Assembly: GCA_052148435.1 (NCBI GenBank)
Contig: JBKQIF010000188.1
Coordinates: 1 to 64,000 of the forward strand
Length of the DNA stretch: 64,000 nt
Source: JBEKYD01 sp052148435
GTDB taxonomy: Bacteria; Acidobacteriota; Terriglobia; Bryobacterales; Bryobacteraceae
Direction of reading: 5' to 3'
Part shown: positions 37,497 through 46,378 of the stretch, piece by piece
Layout: the number at the start of each line of letters is the position of its first letter
Numbering within the stretch: the stretch's first letter is position 1
The notes under the pieces: model-generated
The model's database searches: none
Seen by the model: only the letters and a program-made list of their open reading frames with translations
Told to the model about the DNA's origin: nothing
Program-made: the position numbers and the translations under genes

Positions 37497-38218
37497 CAGG
37501 TCCTGTCCCCGACGGGTTCCGGCGTCGCTTCCGCGAACCGGTAACCGATGTGGCTGTCCGTCAGCAGGTATGCGGGTTCAGCCGGGTCGTCCTCGATCTT
37601 TTTGCGTAACTGGCGAACGAAAGTCCGAAGATACTCCAGCTCGCCCCCATACTCCGGACCCCACACCGCATGCAACAGGCGCGCGTGCATCATCGGCAAG
37701 CCGGCATGAGCCATGAGATAGCGCAGCAGGTCGAACTCCTTCGGCGTAAGGTGAACCGGGCCGCCGGCCTTGCGAACCAGCCTGCGAGCCGGGTCTAGCT
37801 CTATGTTTCCAATGCGGATTATGGCGTCGGGATCGGTCGTGGAAGCGCACGAACGCCGAACCGCGGCCCGGATTCGCGCCGCCAGCTCGCGGACGTGGAA
37901 TGGCTTGGTGATGTAATCGTCCGCGCCCGCATCGAGCGCCGCGACCTTGTCTTCCTCGCTGTCGCGCACCGTCAGCATGAGTATCGCCAGACGGGGCAAG
38001 CTTCTCCGTATTTCGCGACAAGCCCGGATGCCGCCGATCCCCGGCATGTTAATGTCCAGAAGCAGGACATCGTATTGGGCTTTGCCAACAAGATCCATCG
38101 CCGCTTCACCGGTAGCTGCATCGTCCACCGCGAACCCCATTCCCTGGAGTGTGTTGTGCAACGCCCGCCGAATGGAGATCTCATCGTCAACGATCAGAAC
38201 CTTGCCGTGCGACTGCAC
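37496..38218 (-). CDS. OmpR-family response regulator, KdpE-like
   Basis: 240 residues. Receiver domain with phospho-acceptor Asp55 in LLLDINMPG, conserved acidic pair DD (11-12), Thr in LTVRD and Lys in ITKPF, followed by a winged helix (LTPKEFDLLRYL ... VRQLRKKIEDDP). The kinase gene overlaps it upstream by 32 bases, so they form a pair. The winged helix is almost identical to that of the second regulator at 42079-42810. It resembles KdpE, but no kdp potassium-transport gene is in the window. Confidence 0.92.
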   Translation of the reverse strand: MQSHGKVLIVDDEISIRRALHNTLQGMGFAVDDAATGEAAMDLVGKAQYDVLLLDINMPGIGGIRACREIRRSLPRLAILMLTVRDSEEDKVAALDAGADDYITKPFHVRELAARIRAAVRRSCASTTDPDAIIRIGNIELDPARRLVRKAGGPVHLTPKEFDLLRYLMAHAGLPMMHARLLHAVWGPEYGGELEYLRTFVRQLRKKIEDDPAEPAYLLTDSHIGYRFAEATPEPVGDRT

Positions 38219-39758
38219 CGGATTGCCTCCTTATTTCAGCCTTTATGCCGCGGGGCAGAGCGAAGAAGAACGTTGTCCCGCCAGGCTCTCCGCTGATTAC
38301 CCAGGTTCGGCCATCGTGGGCTTCCGCGGCTTTCTTTGCGATCGACAGCCCGAGCCCGGTTCCCGGCGCCCGATGCCGCGAGTCCTCGGCCCGGTAGAAC
38401 CGCTCGAAGATCCGCTCCCGATCGGCCGGCTGGATGGGCGGGCCGTCATTATGTACGGCGATGACGATCTCTCCCAGATTCTCTCCGGCGATGACGGAGA
38501 TCGAAGATCCTGGGGTCGAATATTTGGACGCGTTATCGATAAATTGGTCCAAAGCCATCCCGAGGATCGCGCGGTCGCCCCAGACATCCAGGTACGATGC
38601 GCTATCGGACACATCGATTCGCCGGCCATGAAGCTGCTCGCGATGTCTCTCGACGGCGTCTTCAATCAGCGTGAGCACGGAAATGCGCTCCCGCCGGAGC
38701 CTGACTTCCGCGGCGTCGATCTTCGCCATCTGCAGGAGTTCGGTAGTCAGGCGATTCAGGTGCTCGGCCCGCTCGTCGATGAGCGCGGCCATTTCGAGGT
38801 CGTCGCGGGAGAGGCGCCCGGCCTCAAGAAGTCCCGAGCTTGCCGTCCGTATGGCCGTCAGCGGCGTCTTGAACGCATGGGCAAGCGAGTCGAGGACCGC
38901 GGTTCGAAGTTGTTCGGTCTGCCGCGCCGCTTCGGCCCGGCTCTCCGTTTCGAAGGAACGCGCGCGCTCCAGCGCAATGGCGGCGAGCGAGGCAATCGAT
39001 GCCATCGTAAGGCGGCCCACCTCCGGACCGCAGATCGCGATCGCGCCGACGGGTCTCGATCCCAGCCGCAGCACGTGCGCCGAGGCATGCGCGGATTGGC
39101 CCTCCAGGGTGCTGTCCTGGAAATAGGCGCCGCGCGCCAGTTGTTCGAGATCGTTTGCCCGGGAGCCGGTCGCATCCAGGCGTGCCAGCGTGGCGTCGAA
39201 CAGGGCCGCGGATTCCGTCCCGAAGATCTCCTGAATCAAAGCCACGACCTGCGGCCCGATCGTCCGGCGATCGAGAAGCAGAATTCGGCGGCTCAGTTCG
39301 TAGAGTTTCTCGATCTCCATTCGCTGGCGCGCTTCCACTCTTGCCTGGCCCTGCACCCGTGTCGAGAGCCGGCTCACGGTCAGCGCCGTGATCTCGAAGG
39401 TGGCGAGAGCGACCCAGTTCTGCGGATCCGAGACCCTCCAGGTGAGTACCGGAGGCACAAAGAAGTAGTTGAGGCAATTGACGGCGACCAGTGACGTGAC
39501 GCTGGCTTCCCAAAACCCCCAGATGACCGAAACCATCACCACGATCAGGAAGTAGAGAGAGCCCGTTGTGGAGAGGTTCAGATGCAGGCGGAACGCGCCA
39601 AAAGTCACTAGCGCAACAGCCGCCAAACCGGCGAAGCATCCGCGCCAAATCCCCAATACTACCCGCGCGGCCCGCCGATAGTTCGTCCAACGATTCGCCC
39701 TGGTCCCGGCCGCCGGTTGGGTGGCGACGTCGGTCACAAGTTCAATTTTTCCATCCAT
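38187..39758 (-). CDS. Sensor histidine kinase with KdpD-like DUF4118 membrane domain
   Basis: 523 residues. The N-terminal 40 are soluble, then four closely packed helices of the DUF4118 type (about 35-125) with the hallmark NYFFVPPVLTWRVSDPQNW. A GAF-like domain follows (about 150-275), then HisKA with His294 in LAHAFKTPLTAI, and HATPase with GTGLGLSIAKK. It lacks the N-terminal KdpD ATP-binding and universal-stress domains, so it is the truncated form found with many KdpE-like regulators. Pairs with the regulator gene just downstream; preceded by a VWFA gene 95 bases away. Confidence 0.9.
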   Translation of the reverse strand: MDGKIELVTDVATQPAAGTRANRWTNYRRAARVVLGIWRGCFAGLAAVALVTFGAFRLHLNLSTTGSLYFLIVVMVSVIWGFWEASVTSLVAVNCLNYFFVPPVLTWRVSDPQNWVALATFEITALTVSRLSTRVQGQARVEARQRMEIEKLYELSRRILLLDRRTIGPQVVALIQEIFGTESAALFDATLARLDATGSRANDLEQLARGAYFQDSTLEGQSAHASAHVLRLGSRPVGAIAICGPEVGRLTMASIASLAAIALERARSFETESRAEAARQTEQLRTAVLDSLAHAFKTPLTAIRTASSGLLEAGRLSRDDLEMAALIDERAEHLNRLTTELLQMAKIDAAEVRLRRERISVLTLIEDAVERHREQLHGRRIDVSDSASYLDVWGDRAILGMALDQFIDNASKYSTPGSSISVIAGENLGEIVIAVHNDGPPIQPADRERIFERFYRAEDSRHRAPGTGLGLSIAKKAAEAHDGRTWVISGEPGGTTFFFALPRGIKAEIRRQSGAVARQGSDR

Positions 39759-39853
39759 GGCCGCCGATGTACCGCAACAACGCTCATCTTCATTATGCGC
39801 TTCGCCGGCGGTGTTAGCGGAGCCAGGCTCCCCGTTGCGCGGGCGGTCACGGG

Positions 39854-40798
39854 TCAGTCGAGACGATACCCCGCACGAGCGTACGCCTTGGCTTCCGGGC
39901 CGGCGACTCTAACCGCAATGCGATGCCACCGCCCACCGCGGTCATCGCCTGGGGGCACATACCCGATGACGTATTGATTCCGCAGCGCCTGGCCGATCCT
40001 GGCCGCCGCCTCCGCAATTTCCTTCCCGCCACGGACGGCGAAGCTCATCCCACCGGTCTTGGCGGCGAGTTCGTCGAGAAATAGAAGTCCTCGCTTTTCT
40101 TCCATCGCCTGCATGGGCTTGGCATACGGCGACGCGCTGCCGACGGCGATGGTGTAGATCTGTGCGTCGGATTCCACCGCCCGCTCCAACAGTTCTCCCC
40201 TGGAGTAACGGCTGTGATTATCCATTCCGTCGGAAATGATCAGCAACGCCTTCCGGGCATGAATGCCGGAGCGCAACTCTTTCAAGCTTTCGTAAACCGT
40301 ATCGATCAGAGCGGTGTCTCCGCCGGCACTCTCGAATGCGATCCGGGTCAGGACGTCATCAAAATCCTGCGTGAAGCCGGAGTACGTCCGCGGGCGCGTC
40401 GACACGGTGTTGAGGAATGCTTCGTCGGCGGGATTGACGTCCTTCACGAGCGCCCGCAGAGACTCTTTGGCTACGCCGAGGACACCTCTCATGCTGCCGC
40501 TCAGGTCAAGCACGATCCCCATCGAGACGGGCGCGTCCTCCTCGCTGAACGAACGTATCTGTTGCCGCACGCCGTCCTCGGTCAGCGTGAACGCATCCCT
40601 TGCCAACCCGTTGACAACGGCCCCGCGGCGGTCCACTACCGCGACCGGAACCAAGACCAGCGTGGCATCGGCACGGAAGGCCGGGGCTTGGGACGCGGGA
40701 AGCCTCTGCGCAGCGGCGGACCAGGCCGCGGCGGCCAGGACGATCGTGACGGCGAAAGCGCCGCCAGCCTTATCGGACCTCATTCTATACGACTGCAT
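39854..40798 (-). CDS. VWFA-related secreted protein, second copy
   Basis: 314 residues with signal peptide (VTIVLAAAAWSAAAQ). Lead domain LVLVPVAVVDRRGA...RDAFTLTEDGVRQ, then a von Willebrand A domain with metal site DLSGS (98-102) and a later ISDGMD. Same family and length as the protein at 21516-22460, but clearly diverged. It begins inside the 3' end of the HTH regulator gene (14-base overlap), unless the second ATG at 40783 is used, and is followed by the kinase-regulator pair. This order suggests a secreted binding protein expressed with a sensory system. Confidence 0.82.
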   Translation of the reverse strand: MQSYRMRSDKAGGAFAVTIVLAAAAWSAAAQRLPASQAPAFRADATLVLVPVAVVDRRGAVVNGLARDAFTLTEDGVRQQIRSFSEEDAPVSMGIVLDLSGSMRGVLGVAKESLRALVKDVNPADEAFLNTVSTRPRTYSGFTQDFDDVLTRIAFESAGGDTALIDTVYESLKELRSGIHARKALLIISDGMDNHSRYSRGELLERAVESDAQIYTIAVGSASPYAKPMQAMEEKRGLLFLDELAAKTGGMSFAVRGGKEIAEAAARIGQALRNQYVIGYVPPGDDRGGRWHRIAVRVAGPEAKAYARAGYRLD

Positions 40799-41573
40799 GA
40801 GACACTTGCTCCTCTTGACTTACGCTTAGCCTCGGTTGACAATCGATCTCTCCGCTTTGGAACCGGGCGGCGAAGCCGTCCGCCTCTACGCGCGATCGCC
40901 TGAGTTCGAGCGTCATCCCCTCCACCGTTCTCAGCTCCCGCAAAAGCGCGTCCGCGACCAGCTGGAACTCCTCGCGCAACTCCTCGCACCGCTCGATCGC
41001 CCGATCCAAAGCGACCACCGGACGGGCGCTCTCTGGAAGTAAAACCGCACGCCTGTCTTCAGACCGCTCCCGGTCCGCCGCGACATGTTCACCTCGCGCC
41101 GTGGCCGGGCGGGCGACAGGCTTAGGAACCCTCTCTGGCGCCAAGCCGCCCCCGGCCGACTGGACCTCTTCGCGGTCGTCATCGCCACCGTATTCGACAC
41201 CTTCGCGGCAGCACCTCGCGAACCCGTCCGGATCGATGACCTGAACGTAACCGAGCGCCACCGCCCGGACGGACCAGGCGTCCAGGTCTTTTCGCATCCG
41301 GTGTGCCGGAACATGGAACCGGGCGGCAATCTCCGCCGATCGCCAACCGCAAACGAAGAACAGAACAACCATGCGCCTCTGAATGCCTGCCGCAGGCTCC
41401 TTCAGGAGGCTTGGAATCTGCGCCGGAAAGGAAACGATGTTCCCCCGGATTGCCCGACGCAGGATCCCAATACCCGGGTGGACCGGCGTATTCAATCGCC
41501 GCTCGCTATGGATTTCCAAGACACGTGCCTTCGCACCCATAAAGTCCATAGAGGAGTCTAGACCGGCACGCAT
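40785..41573 (-). CDS. Helix-turn-helix regulator with sigma-region-4-like domain
   Basis: 262 residues. I do not know a named family. Residues about 66-110 (RMVVLFFVCGWRSAEIAARFHVPAHRMRKDL) look like sigma region 4 or an ECF-type helix-turn-helix. The rest is charged, with an acidic/basic middle, Pro/Arg-rich linker and a coiled C-terminal part (CEELREEFQLVADALLREL). It has no region 2, so it is not a complete sigma factor. It overlaps the VWFA gene downstream and likely belongs to the same transcript. Upstream is a MITE-like element. Confidence 0.6.
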   Translation of the reverse strand: MRAGLDSSMDFMGAKARVLEIHSERRLNTPVHPGIGILRRAIRGNIVSFPAQIPSLLKEPAAGIQRRMVVLFFVCGWRSAEIAARFHVPAHRMRKDLDAWSVRAVALGYVQVIDPDGFARCCREGVEYGGDDDREEVQSAGGGLAPERVPKPVARPATARGEHVAADRERSEDRRAVLLPESARPVVALDRAIERCEELREEFQLVADALLRELRTVEGMTLELRRSRVEADGFAARFQSGEIDCQPRLSVSQEEQVSHAVV

Positions 41574-41678
41574 GAAGATCGCATAAGTGTCTGCCAGTTA
41601 TCGTGTCTCCGCCTCCGCCCGACGTTGTCCGATTCAAGCGACTTAGGAACAGCGCACAATTTCCTTCCCAGACGCCAC

Positions 41679-41793
41679 CGTGGCGCACGCACTCTTGCGT
41701 GCCGCGCCGAGTCTCTACTCGACGCTTCTGCGCCATGTGGCAGCGGGCGTCGGCAGGAGTGCCGACGCGGCACCGAAGAGTGCGCGCGCCACG
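41679..41793. mobile_element. MITE-like element, family B, copy 2
   Basis: 115 bp. Ends CGTGGCGCACGCACTCTTGC... (41679-41713) and their near complement (41761-41793) match the termini of the element at 17533-17729, with a shorter and different middle. It lies between divergent regulator genes, upstream of both the HTH gene and the second response regulator. The remaining spacer up to 42078 has no gene; a GCGGCG-CTG-CGCCGC hairpin sits at 42047-42061. Confidence 0.65.
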
Positions 41794-42078
41794 TTTGCTC
41801 GACAAGGAACGTGAGCTTGTTCTTGCGTGGGCCATTAGCTGTTGTTTGCCCTCACCATGTGCAAGGGATAAAAAAATCTGAGGAAGCCTATCAAATCTTT
41901 CCATGCCAGCGCCAAGGTCAAATCATTCAGCTAGTTACGGGACATCCCCCCACTTATGCCACGCAGGGTGCGGAATCTTCATGCATTCCTCATGAGGCTT
42001 CCTTCACAATCACTCTAATCTGCTAATTGGGGGTGCGACGACACGCGGCGCTGCGCCGCCAGTTGAGGAACGGAGGAA

Positions 42079-42810
42079 ATGAGCTCAACCCTCGAACAGG
42101 TGAAGGGAAAACTGTTGATTGTGGACGACGAGGCGGCGATCCGCTGGGCGCTAAAGAAAACGCTCCAGAATCCGAACCTTGAAATCGTGGAGGCCGAAAG
42201 TGCCCAGCAGGCGATCGCGCTGGTTCGCACGGTTCGCTTCGACGCCTTACTGCTGGACATCGGAATGCCCGGAATGAATGGCATCGAGGCCTGTAGGCGG
42301 ATTCGCGAGCTGATGCCGCTGCTAGGGATTGTGATGTTAACCGTCAGGGACACGGAGGAAGACATGATTCAGGCGCTTGACGCCGGCGCGGACGACTACG
42401 TCACCAAGCCCTTCCATGCCCGGGAGCTCGCGGCGCGGCTTCGCGTTGCCGTGCGCCGCGCGCGCGCGTCTCGGCCGGACGAAGGCGCCGCCATCGTGAT
42501 TGGAGAGATAGAACTAGATCCGGAGCGGCGAGTCGTGAAGAAATCGGGGGCGGCGATTCACTTGACACCGAAAGAATTCGACTTGCTTCGTTTTCTGATG
42601 TCCCACTCCGGACGTCCGCTTGCCCACGCGCGTATTCTTGCCGCGGTGTGGGGACCGGAATACGGTGGCGAGCTGGAATATCTCCGAACCTTTGTCCGCC
42701 AGTTGCGAAAAAAGCTCGGCGACGACGCCCTTTCTCCCAAATACCTGGTTACCGATCCACGCATTGGTTACCGTTTCAGGGCGGAAGCTGATTTGGAGGC
42801 GGAAGCGTGA
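42079..42810 (+). CDS. OmpR-family response regulator, KdpE-like, orphan paralogue
   Basis: 243 residues. Receiver with Asp60 in LLLDIGMPG, conserved Thr in LTVRD and Lys in VTKPF, then a winged helix whose recognition part (PEYGGELEYLRTF, VRQLRKK) is the same as in the regulator at 37496-38218. Good ribosome binding site GAACGGAGGA just before ATG. No kinase gene is next to it; the nearest is the KdpD-like kinase 2.3 kb away on the other strand. It precedes the envelope and metal-efflux genes on the same strand and is a candidate for their control. Confidence 0.9.
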   Translation: MSSTLEQVKGKLLIVDDEAAIRWALKKTLQNPNLEIVEAESAQQAIALVRTVRFDALLLDIGMPGMNGIEACRRIRELMPLLGIVMLTVRDTEEDMIQALDAGADDYVTKPFHARELAARLRVAVRRARASRPDEGAAIVIGEIELDPERRVVKKSGAAIHLTPKEFDLLRFLMSHSGRPLAHARILAAVWGPEYGGELEYLRTFVRQLRKKLGDDALSPKYLVTDPRIGYRFRAEADLEAEA

Positions 42811-43174
42811 CCGTGACAACTAGCCACACAACATCTTCACGCGGTGCTTGTGGCTGCGGTTCCATGCCTGTGCGCAGCTCGCGGCACTTGCGGGATCACG
42901 GGGCCGCATGGGGGGAAGGACTGTGGGCCCAAACAGTAATATCTAAGAAGTTAATTACGGTGATAAATAGTCTCTATCGAATCTTTAGGTCTTCCTCATG
43001 CCTTTTAAGCGTTCGCTCTGCCATACTGGCGAAGACTTACGCCGTAATACTTGGGTCGGCAGGACGTCTTAGTGACGTTGCTTAAAATAAGGATGGCGTC
43101 GGACCGTTAAGGATGCGGTAACGTCAGTCGTGACGCAGTTAACTTTGTGGAGGAAAGGCGAATACCTTCAACTT
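42811..43174. other. Long leader upstream of the fused outer-membrane protein
   Basis: About 360 bases without a recognisable gene. The first half is GC-rich with short palindromes (AGCCACA/TGTGGCT; CCATGC/GCATGG) and the second half is AT-richer (AGTTAATTACGGTGATAAATAG), suitable for a promoter. Near the end, AAGGATGGCGTC and AAGGATGCGGTAACGTC form an imperfect direct repeat. No known riboswitch consensus was recognised. Confidence 0.4.
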
Positions 43175-45301
43175 ATGACTACCAAACTATTAGTGGTTGC
43201 AACTTTGCCGCTGTGTATCGCATGGAATACTGTTGCCGCTCGCGCGGAAATGCCTTTGAGCGCTGTGCACGGCGTGACTCTGCGGCCGGATGGCGTTCCC
43301 TTGGCAGACGCGCACGTGTTGGTCCGCAACCAAAACGACAATAGCGAAAAGGTCGTGTCGAGCGGTCCGGACGGGAGGTTCGTGGTCGGGGACCTGAAGC
43401 CGGGAAGCTACCAATTGATTGCCAGCAAAGACGGATTTCTAACTTCCTCCACGGCGGTCGAGTTGAAGGCAAATGCGAATGTTCAGGTAGCGCTGGCGCT
43501 TTCGTCAAAAGGTGCAGCCGGCGTGGGCACGGCGGCATCGCAAGCCGACGCGCTGGCGGCTTTACAGGAACGCATCGAGCGCCTCGAAGCTATGCAAAAG
43601 CGCATCGGGCAACTCGAAGCCGAGCTGAGCCAGGTGAAGGCCCAGCCAGCCGCGGCTTCGACAGACACTCAAGCCGCTGCGGGAGCGGCACCGCCGGCGA
43701 CGAGCCATGCCGCACCGCAGTTACCCCTGTACGCGTCTTTGGGCACTCCGCCCTTGAGCTCTTTCTCAACGCGGCCCTCGCCACCGGACGGCCCTCTGAC
43801 TGCGGGAACTCTACCGCCCGCGGCTGCGCCGGTCAATGAACAGGCGCCAGCGACAACGCCCGCTGCCGCGGCTCCTCAAGCGCAGAGTCCGCCGGCCCCC
43901 GCGCCTCCGGCCGTTCCCGATGCCCTTCAGCCTCCCGACGCCGCGCCCGCGGTGGACAACTTCACTCCCTTCGCGTTCGGCGACTTTACCTGGCTTAACG
44001 GCTCCTCGCGCAACAAAGACACCATTCTGGATACGAAATTCTTTACTTTTGAAGGCCGGTTCGACACCCACTATATGGAGGATTTCAACCAGCCGATCGA
44101 TCACACCATCGTCGGGGCGACCGAGTCATTCCGGTCTGGCGAAGTCCAGATTGAGCAGATCAGCTTCGGCGGCGATTTTCACTGGCAAAACGTTCGCGGC
44201 AGAGTCTTGACCATGTTTGGCCTGTTTGCAACCACGACTCCGCGCAATGACGCCAGCTTCGGGGTCGGCCAATGGGATCTCCGCGACGCCTACAAATACG
44301 TTTCGGAAGCTTGGGGCGGGTACCACTTCAACGTGAATCACGGCCTTAACGTGGACGCGGGAATTTTCGTCTCGTACATCGGTCTGTTCAGCTACTACAA
44401 TTTCGATAACTGGACTTACCAGCCATCGTACGTGTCCTCGAACACGCCTTGGTTCTTCAATGGCGTGCGCGTTCAGTGGTTCCCCACCAACAAGCTGAAG
44501 ATCGAGCCCTGGTTCATCAACGGATGGCAATCTTACGCCAAGTACAACGGCCATCCGGGTTTGGGCGGGCAGCTTCTGTGGCAGCCGAAAGAATGGTTTA
44601 AGCTTGTCGCGAACCAGTATGGCTACGGACAGGATAATCTGGGTCTTCCCCACACGGAACGCATTCACACCGACGACAGCATCGAGGTTAGATATTACAA
44701 CAAGCCGGAAAGCATGGGTCTCGACAAGATGGCATTTTCCCTCACGGCCGACGCGGGATGCCAGTATGGCGGCGGAATTCAGTGCACGGGCGCACCCAGC
44801 AAGAACAAGGAATCGTTTATTGGGTGGATGGCCTATGACAGGATGTGGTTCCACAAGGATCTGTTTGCCCTTACGCTTGGCGGCGGAGAGATGAGCAACT
44901 GGGGCCGCTATCTGACGCTGCTGCCGCCGATCAACGGGGCCGACGCTGTGACGGGTTCGCCTTACTTCACGCAGCTTCCCGGCCAAAGGGCCCACATGTG
45001 GGATAGCACGGTCACCTTCCAGTACATGCCCAAACAGTACATCACCTGGTGGGCGGAGTTTGGATATCGTCACTCCGATATCCCATATTTCGCGGGGCGA
45101 GGCGGGGTCACGCCTCCCGGCTTTCCCCTCGGCGGAACGAATGGTTCTCCTGGGCAGTTCGCCTGTATGAACGGGGCAGCGTCCGGAGCAAGCGATCTCC
45201 CGACCGCCACCACGAATTGCAGCAGCGTCGGCGGCGTCTGGTTCCCCGACCTTCGGCGTAGCGAAGCGAAGCTGTCTGTTGGTGTGATGGTGAAGTTCTA
45301 G
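43175..45301 (+). CDS. Outer-membrane beta-barrel with carboxypeptidase-regulatory-like N-domain and coiled coil
   Basis: 708 residues from ATG 43175. Domains in order: signal peptide (KLLVVATLPLCIAWN...), a carboxypeptidase-regulatory-like Ig-type domain (about 30-115, with HGVTLRPDGVPLADAHVLV), a coiled coil (LQERIERLEAMQKRIGQLEA, about 133-152), a Pro/Ala-rich linker of about 100 residues, and an outer-membrane barrel of about 430 residues. The barrel ends in KLSVGVMVKF, an aromatic C-terminus suited to BAM insertion. The two N-terminal modules could span the periplasm. GGAGG is at 43149-43153, rather far from this ATG; an in-frame GTG at 43130 would add 15 residues. Function unknown; uptake pore or adhesin are possible. 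Confidence 0.75.
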   Translation: MTTKLLVVATLPLCIAWNTVAARAEMPLSAVHGVTLRPDGVPLADAHVLVRNQNDNSEKVVSSGPDGRFVVGDLKPGSYQLIASKDGFLTSSTAVELKANANVQVALALSSKGAAGVGTAASQADALAALQERIERLEAMQKRIGQLEAELSQVKAQPAAASTDTQAAAGAAPPATSHAAPQLPLYASLGTPPLSSFSTRPSPPDGPLTAGTLPPAAAPVNEQAPATTPAAAAPQAQSPPAPAPPAVPDALQPPDAAPAVDNFTPFAFGDFTWLNGSSRNKDTILDTKFFTFEGRFDTHYMEDFNQPIDHTIVGATESFRSGEVQIEQISFGGDFHWQNVRGRVLTMFGLFATTTPRNDASFGVGQWDLRDAYKYVSEAWGGYHFNVNHGLNVDAGIFVSYIGLFSYYNFDNWTYQPSYVSSNTPWFFNGVRVQWFPTNKLKIEPWFINGWQSYAKYNGHPGLGGQLLWQPKEWFKLVANQYGYGQDNLGLPHTERIHTDDSIEVRYYNKPESMGLDKMAFSLTADAGCQYGGGIQCTGAPSKNKESFIGWMAYDRMWFHKDLFALTLGGGEMSNWGRYLTLLPPINGADAVTGSPYFTQLPGQRAHMWDSTVTFQYMPKQYITWWAEFGYRHSDIPYFAGRGGVTPPGFPLGGTNGSPGQFACMNGAASGASDLPTATTNCSSVGGVWFPDLRRSEAKLSVGVMVKF

Positions 45302-45382
45302 TCCCGAACCTGTGCGAGTGGATTTACGGTGTGGCGCTCCGGGCGGACACCCGGTCGCTGCCTGACTTTTACGGAGTGACAG

Positions 45383-46111
45383 ATGCGGAATATCCCGATA
45401 CAGTGGCTGTGCCTCGTCGTAGCCGCGGTTTGCCTCACGGCAGCGGATCCGGTTTGGAAGGGCAAACCAGCCGCCCAGTGGACCGAAGAGGACGCTAAGC
45501 TGATCCTGGCTTGGTCGCCTTGGGCGAAGGAGACCAGGGCCACTATCACGCGCCGGGTGACCGAGGACCAACTTAGGGAAGGCGGACAAATGGGCCAGCC
45601 CCGCGGTGTCGGCAGTGAGGGGGTGGACCCGAAGGGCAGTGGACCAAAGGTGTCGCCGAATGTCTTCACGGGTCCTGGAGGCGATGACCGCAGCCCCCGG
45701 TCTCTTCCCCGGCCCATCACATTGAAACTGCGTTGGGAGACCGCTCTCCCGGTTCGGCTCGCGGAGTTCAAATCGCACGAGGTCGAGCCTCCCACGCTCG
45801 ATGGAGACGGTTATCGCATCGCAGTCTACGGCGTTCCCGGCGGCGATTTCAAGGGCGATCCCAAAGAACTGGGCAAACCTCTGAAGAACCTGGCCGCTTT
45901 GAAGCGCGAGGGAAAAAAGGATGTGAGGCCGGTCAGCGCTGAGGTGTTCCAGCGGGAAAACGACGTGGTGGTGGTCTATTTGTTTCCGTTGTCCGCGGAA
46001 ATCACCAGGAAGGACCGGCAAATCCAATTCGAGGCGCAGATCGGCCGGATTGTCCTCGCCCAAACTTTCGATCTGAGTGAAATGGAGTTTCGGGGCAAGC
46101 TGGAACTTTGA
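45383..46111 (+). CDS. Secreted hypothetical protein of acidobacterial type
   Basis: 242 residues with signal peptide (WLCLVVAAVCLTA-A). The mature N-terminus DPVWKGKPAAQWTEEDAKLIL...SPWAKE is a pattern I know from many uncharacterised Acidobacteria proteins; the rest is a beta-rich domain with no recognised motif. A Gly/Pro-rich loop spans about 65-105. Ribosome binding site GGAG precedes the ATG. It sits between the large outer-membrane protein and the efflux operon, in the same direction. Confidence 0.65.
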   Translation: MRNIPIQWLCLVVAAVCLTAADPVWKGKPAAQWTEEDAKLILAWSPWAKETRATITRRVTEDQLREGGQMGQPRGVGSEGVDPKGSGPKVSPNVFTGPGGDDRSPRSLPRPITLKLRWETALPVRLAEFKSHEVEPPTLDGDGYRIAVYGVPGGDFKGDPKELGKPLKNLAALKREGKKDVRPVSAEVFQRENDVVVVYLFPLSAEITRKDRQIQFEAQIGRIVLAQTFDLSEMEFRGKLEL

Positions 46112-46378
46112 CGCTAGGACGCGCGCGAATTCATGAGAGGCGATAAATGAACGATTACCAGATCTTGGTATGGAGGCAATCGTAGTTTTGATTTCCGGCC
46201 CTTATGCGATCCTTATGCTCCGTGCCCTATTCTGTTTCGAGTGTCAGGGGAGTTTCTTGTTGCCGAACAGTTCCGGCAGCGCGGGAAATTTCACCGCTTC
46301 GCCCGTTCGGGCGGCACTCGGGCTGCAGGCAGTGCACCTCGTCGACGCTCAAGTCCGGCATCCTGTATGGAGGTTTCC

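Noticed and set aside
37496..39758. Calling the two-component pair KdpDE
   Set aside because: The kinase lacks the KdpD N-terminal domains and no kdpFABC genes are nearby; only KdpE/KdpD-like naming is supported.
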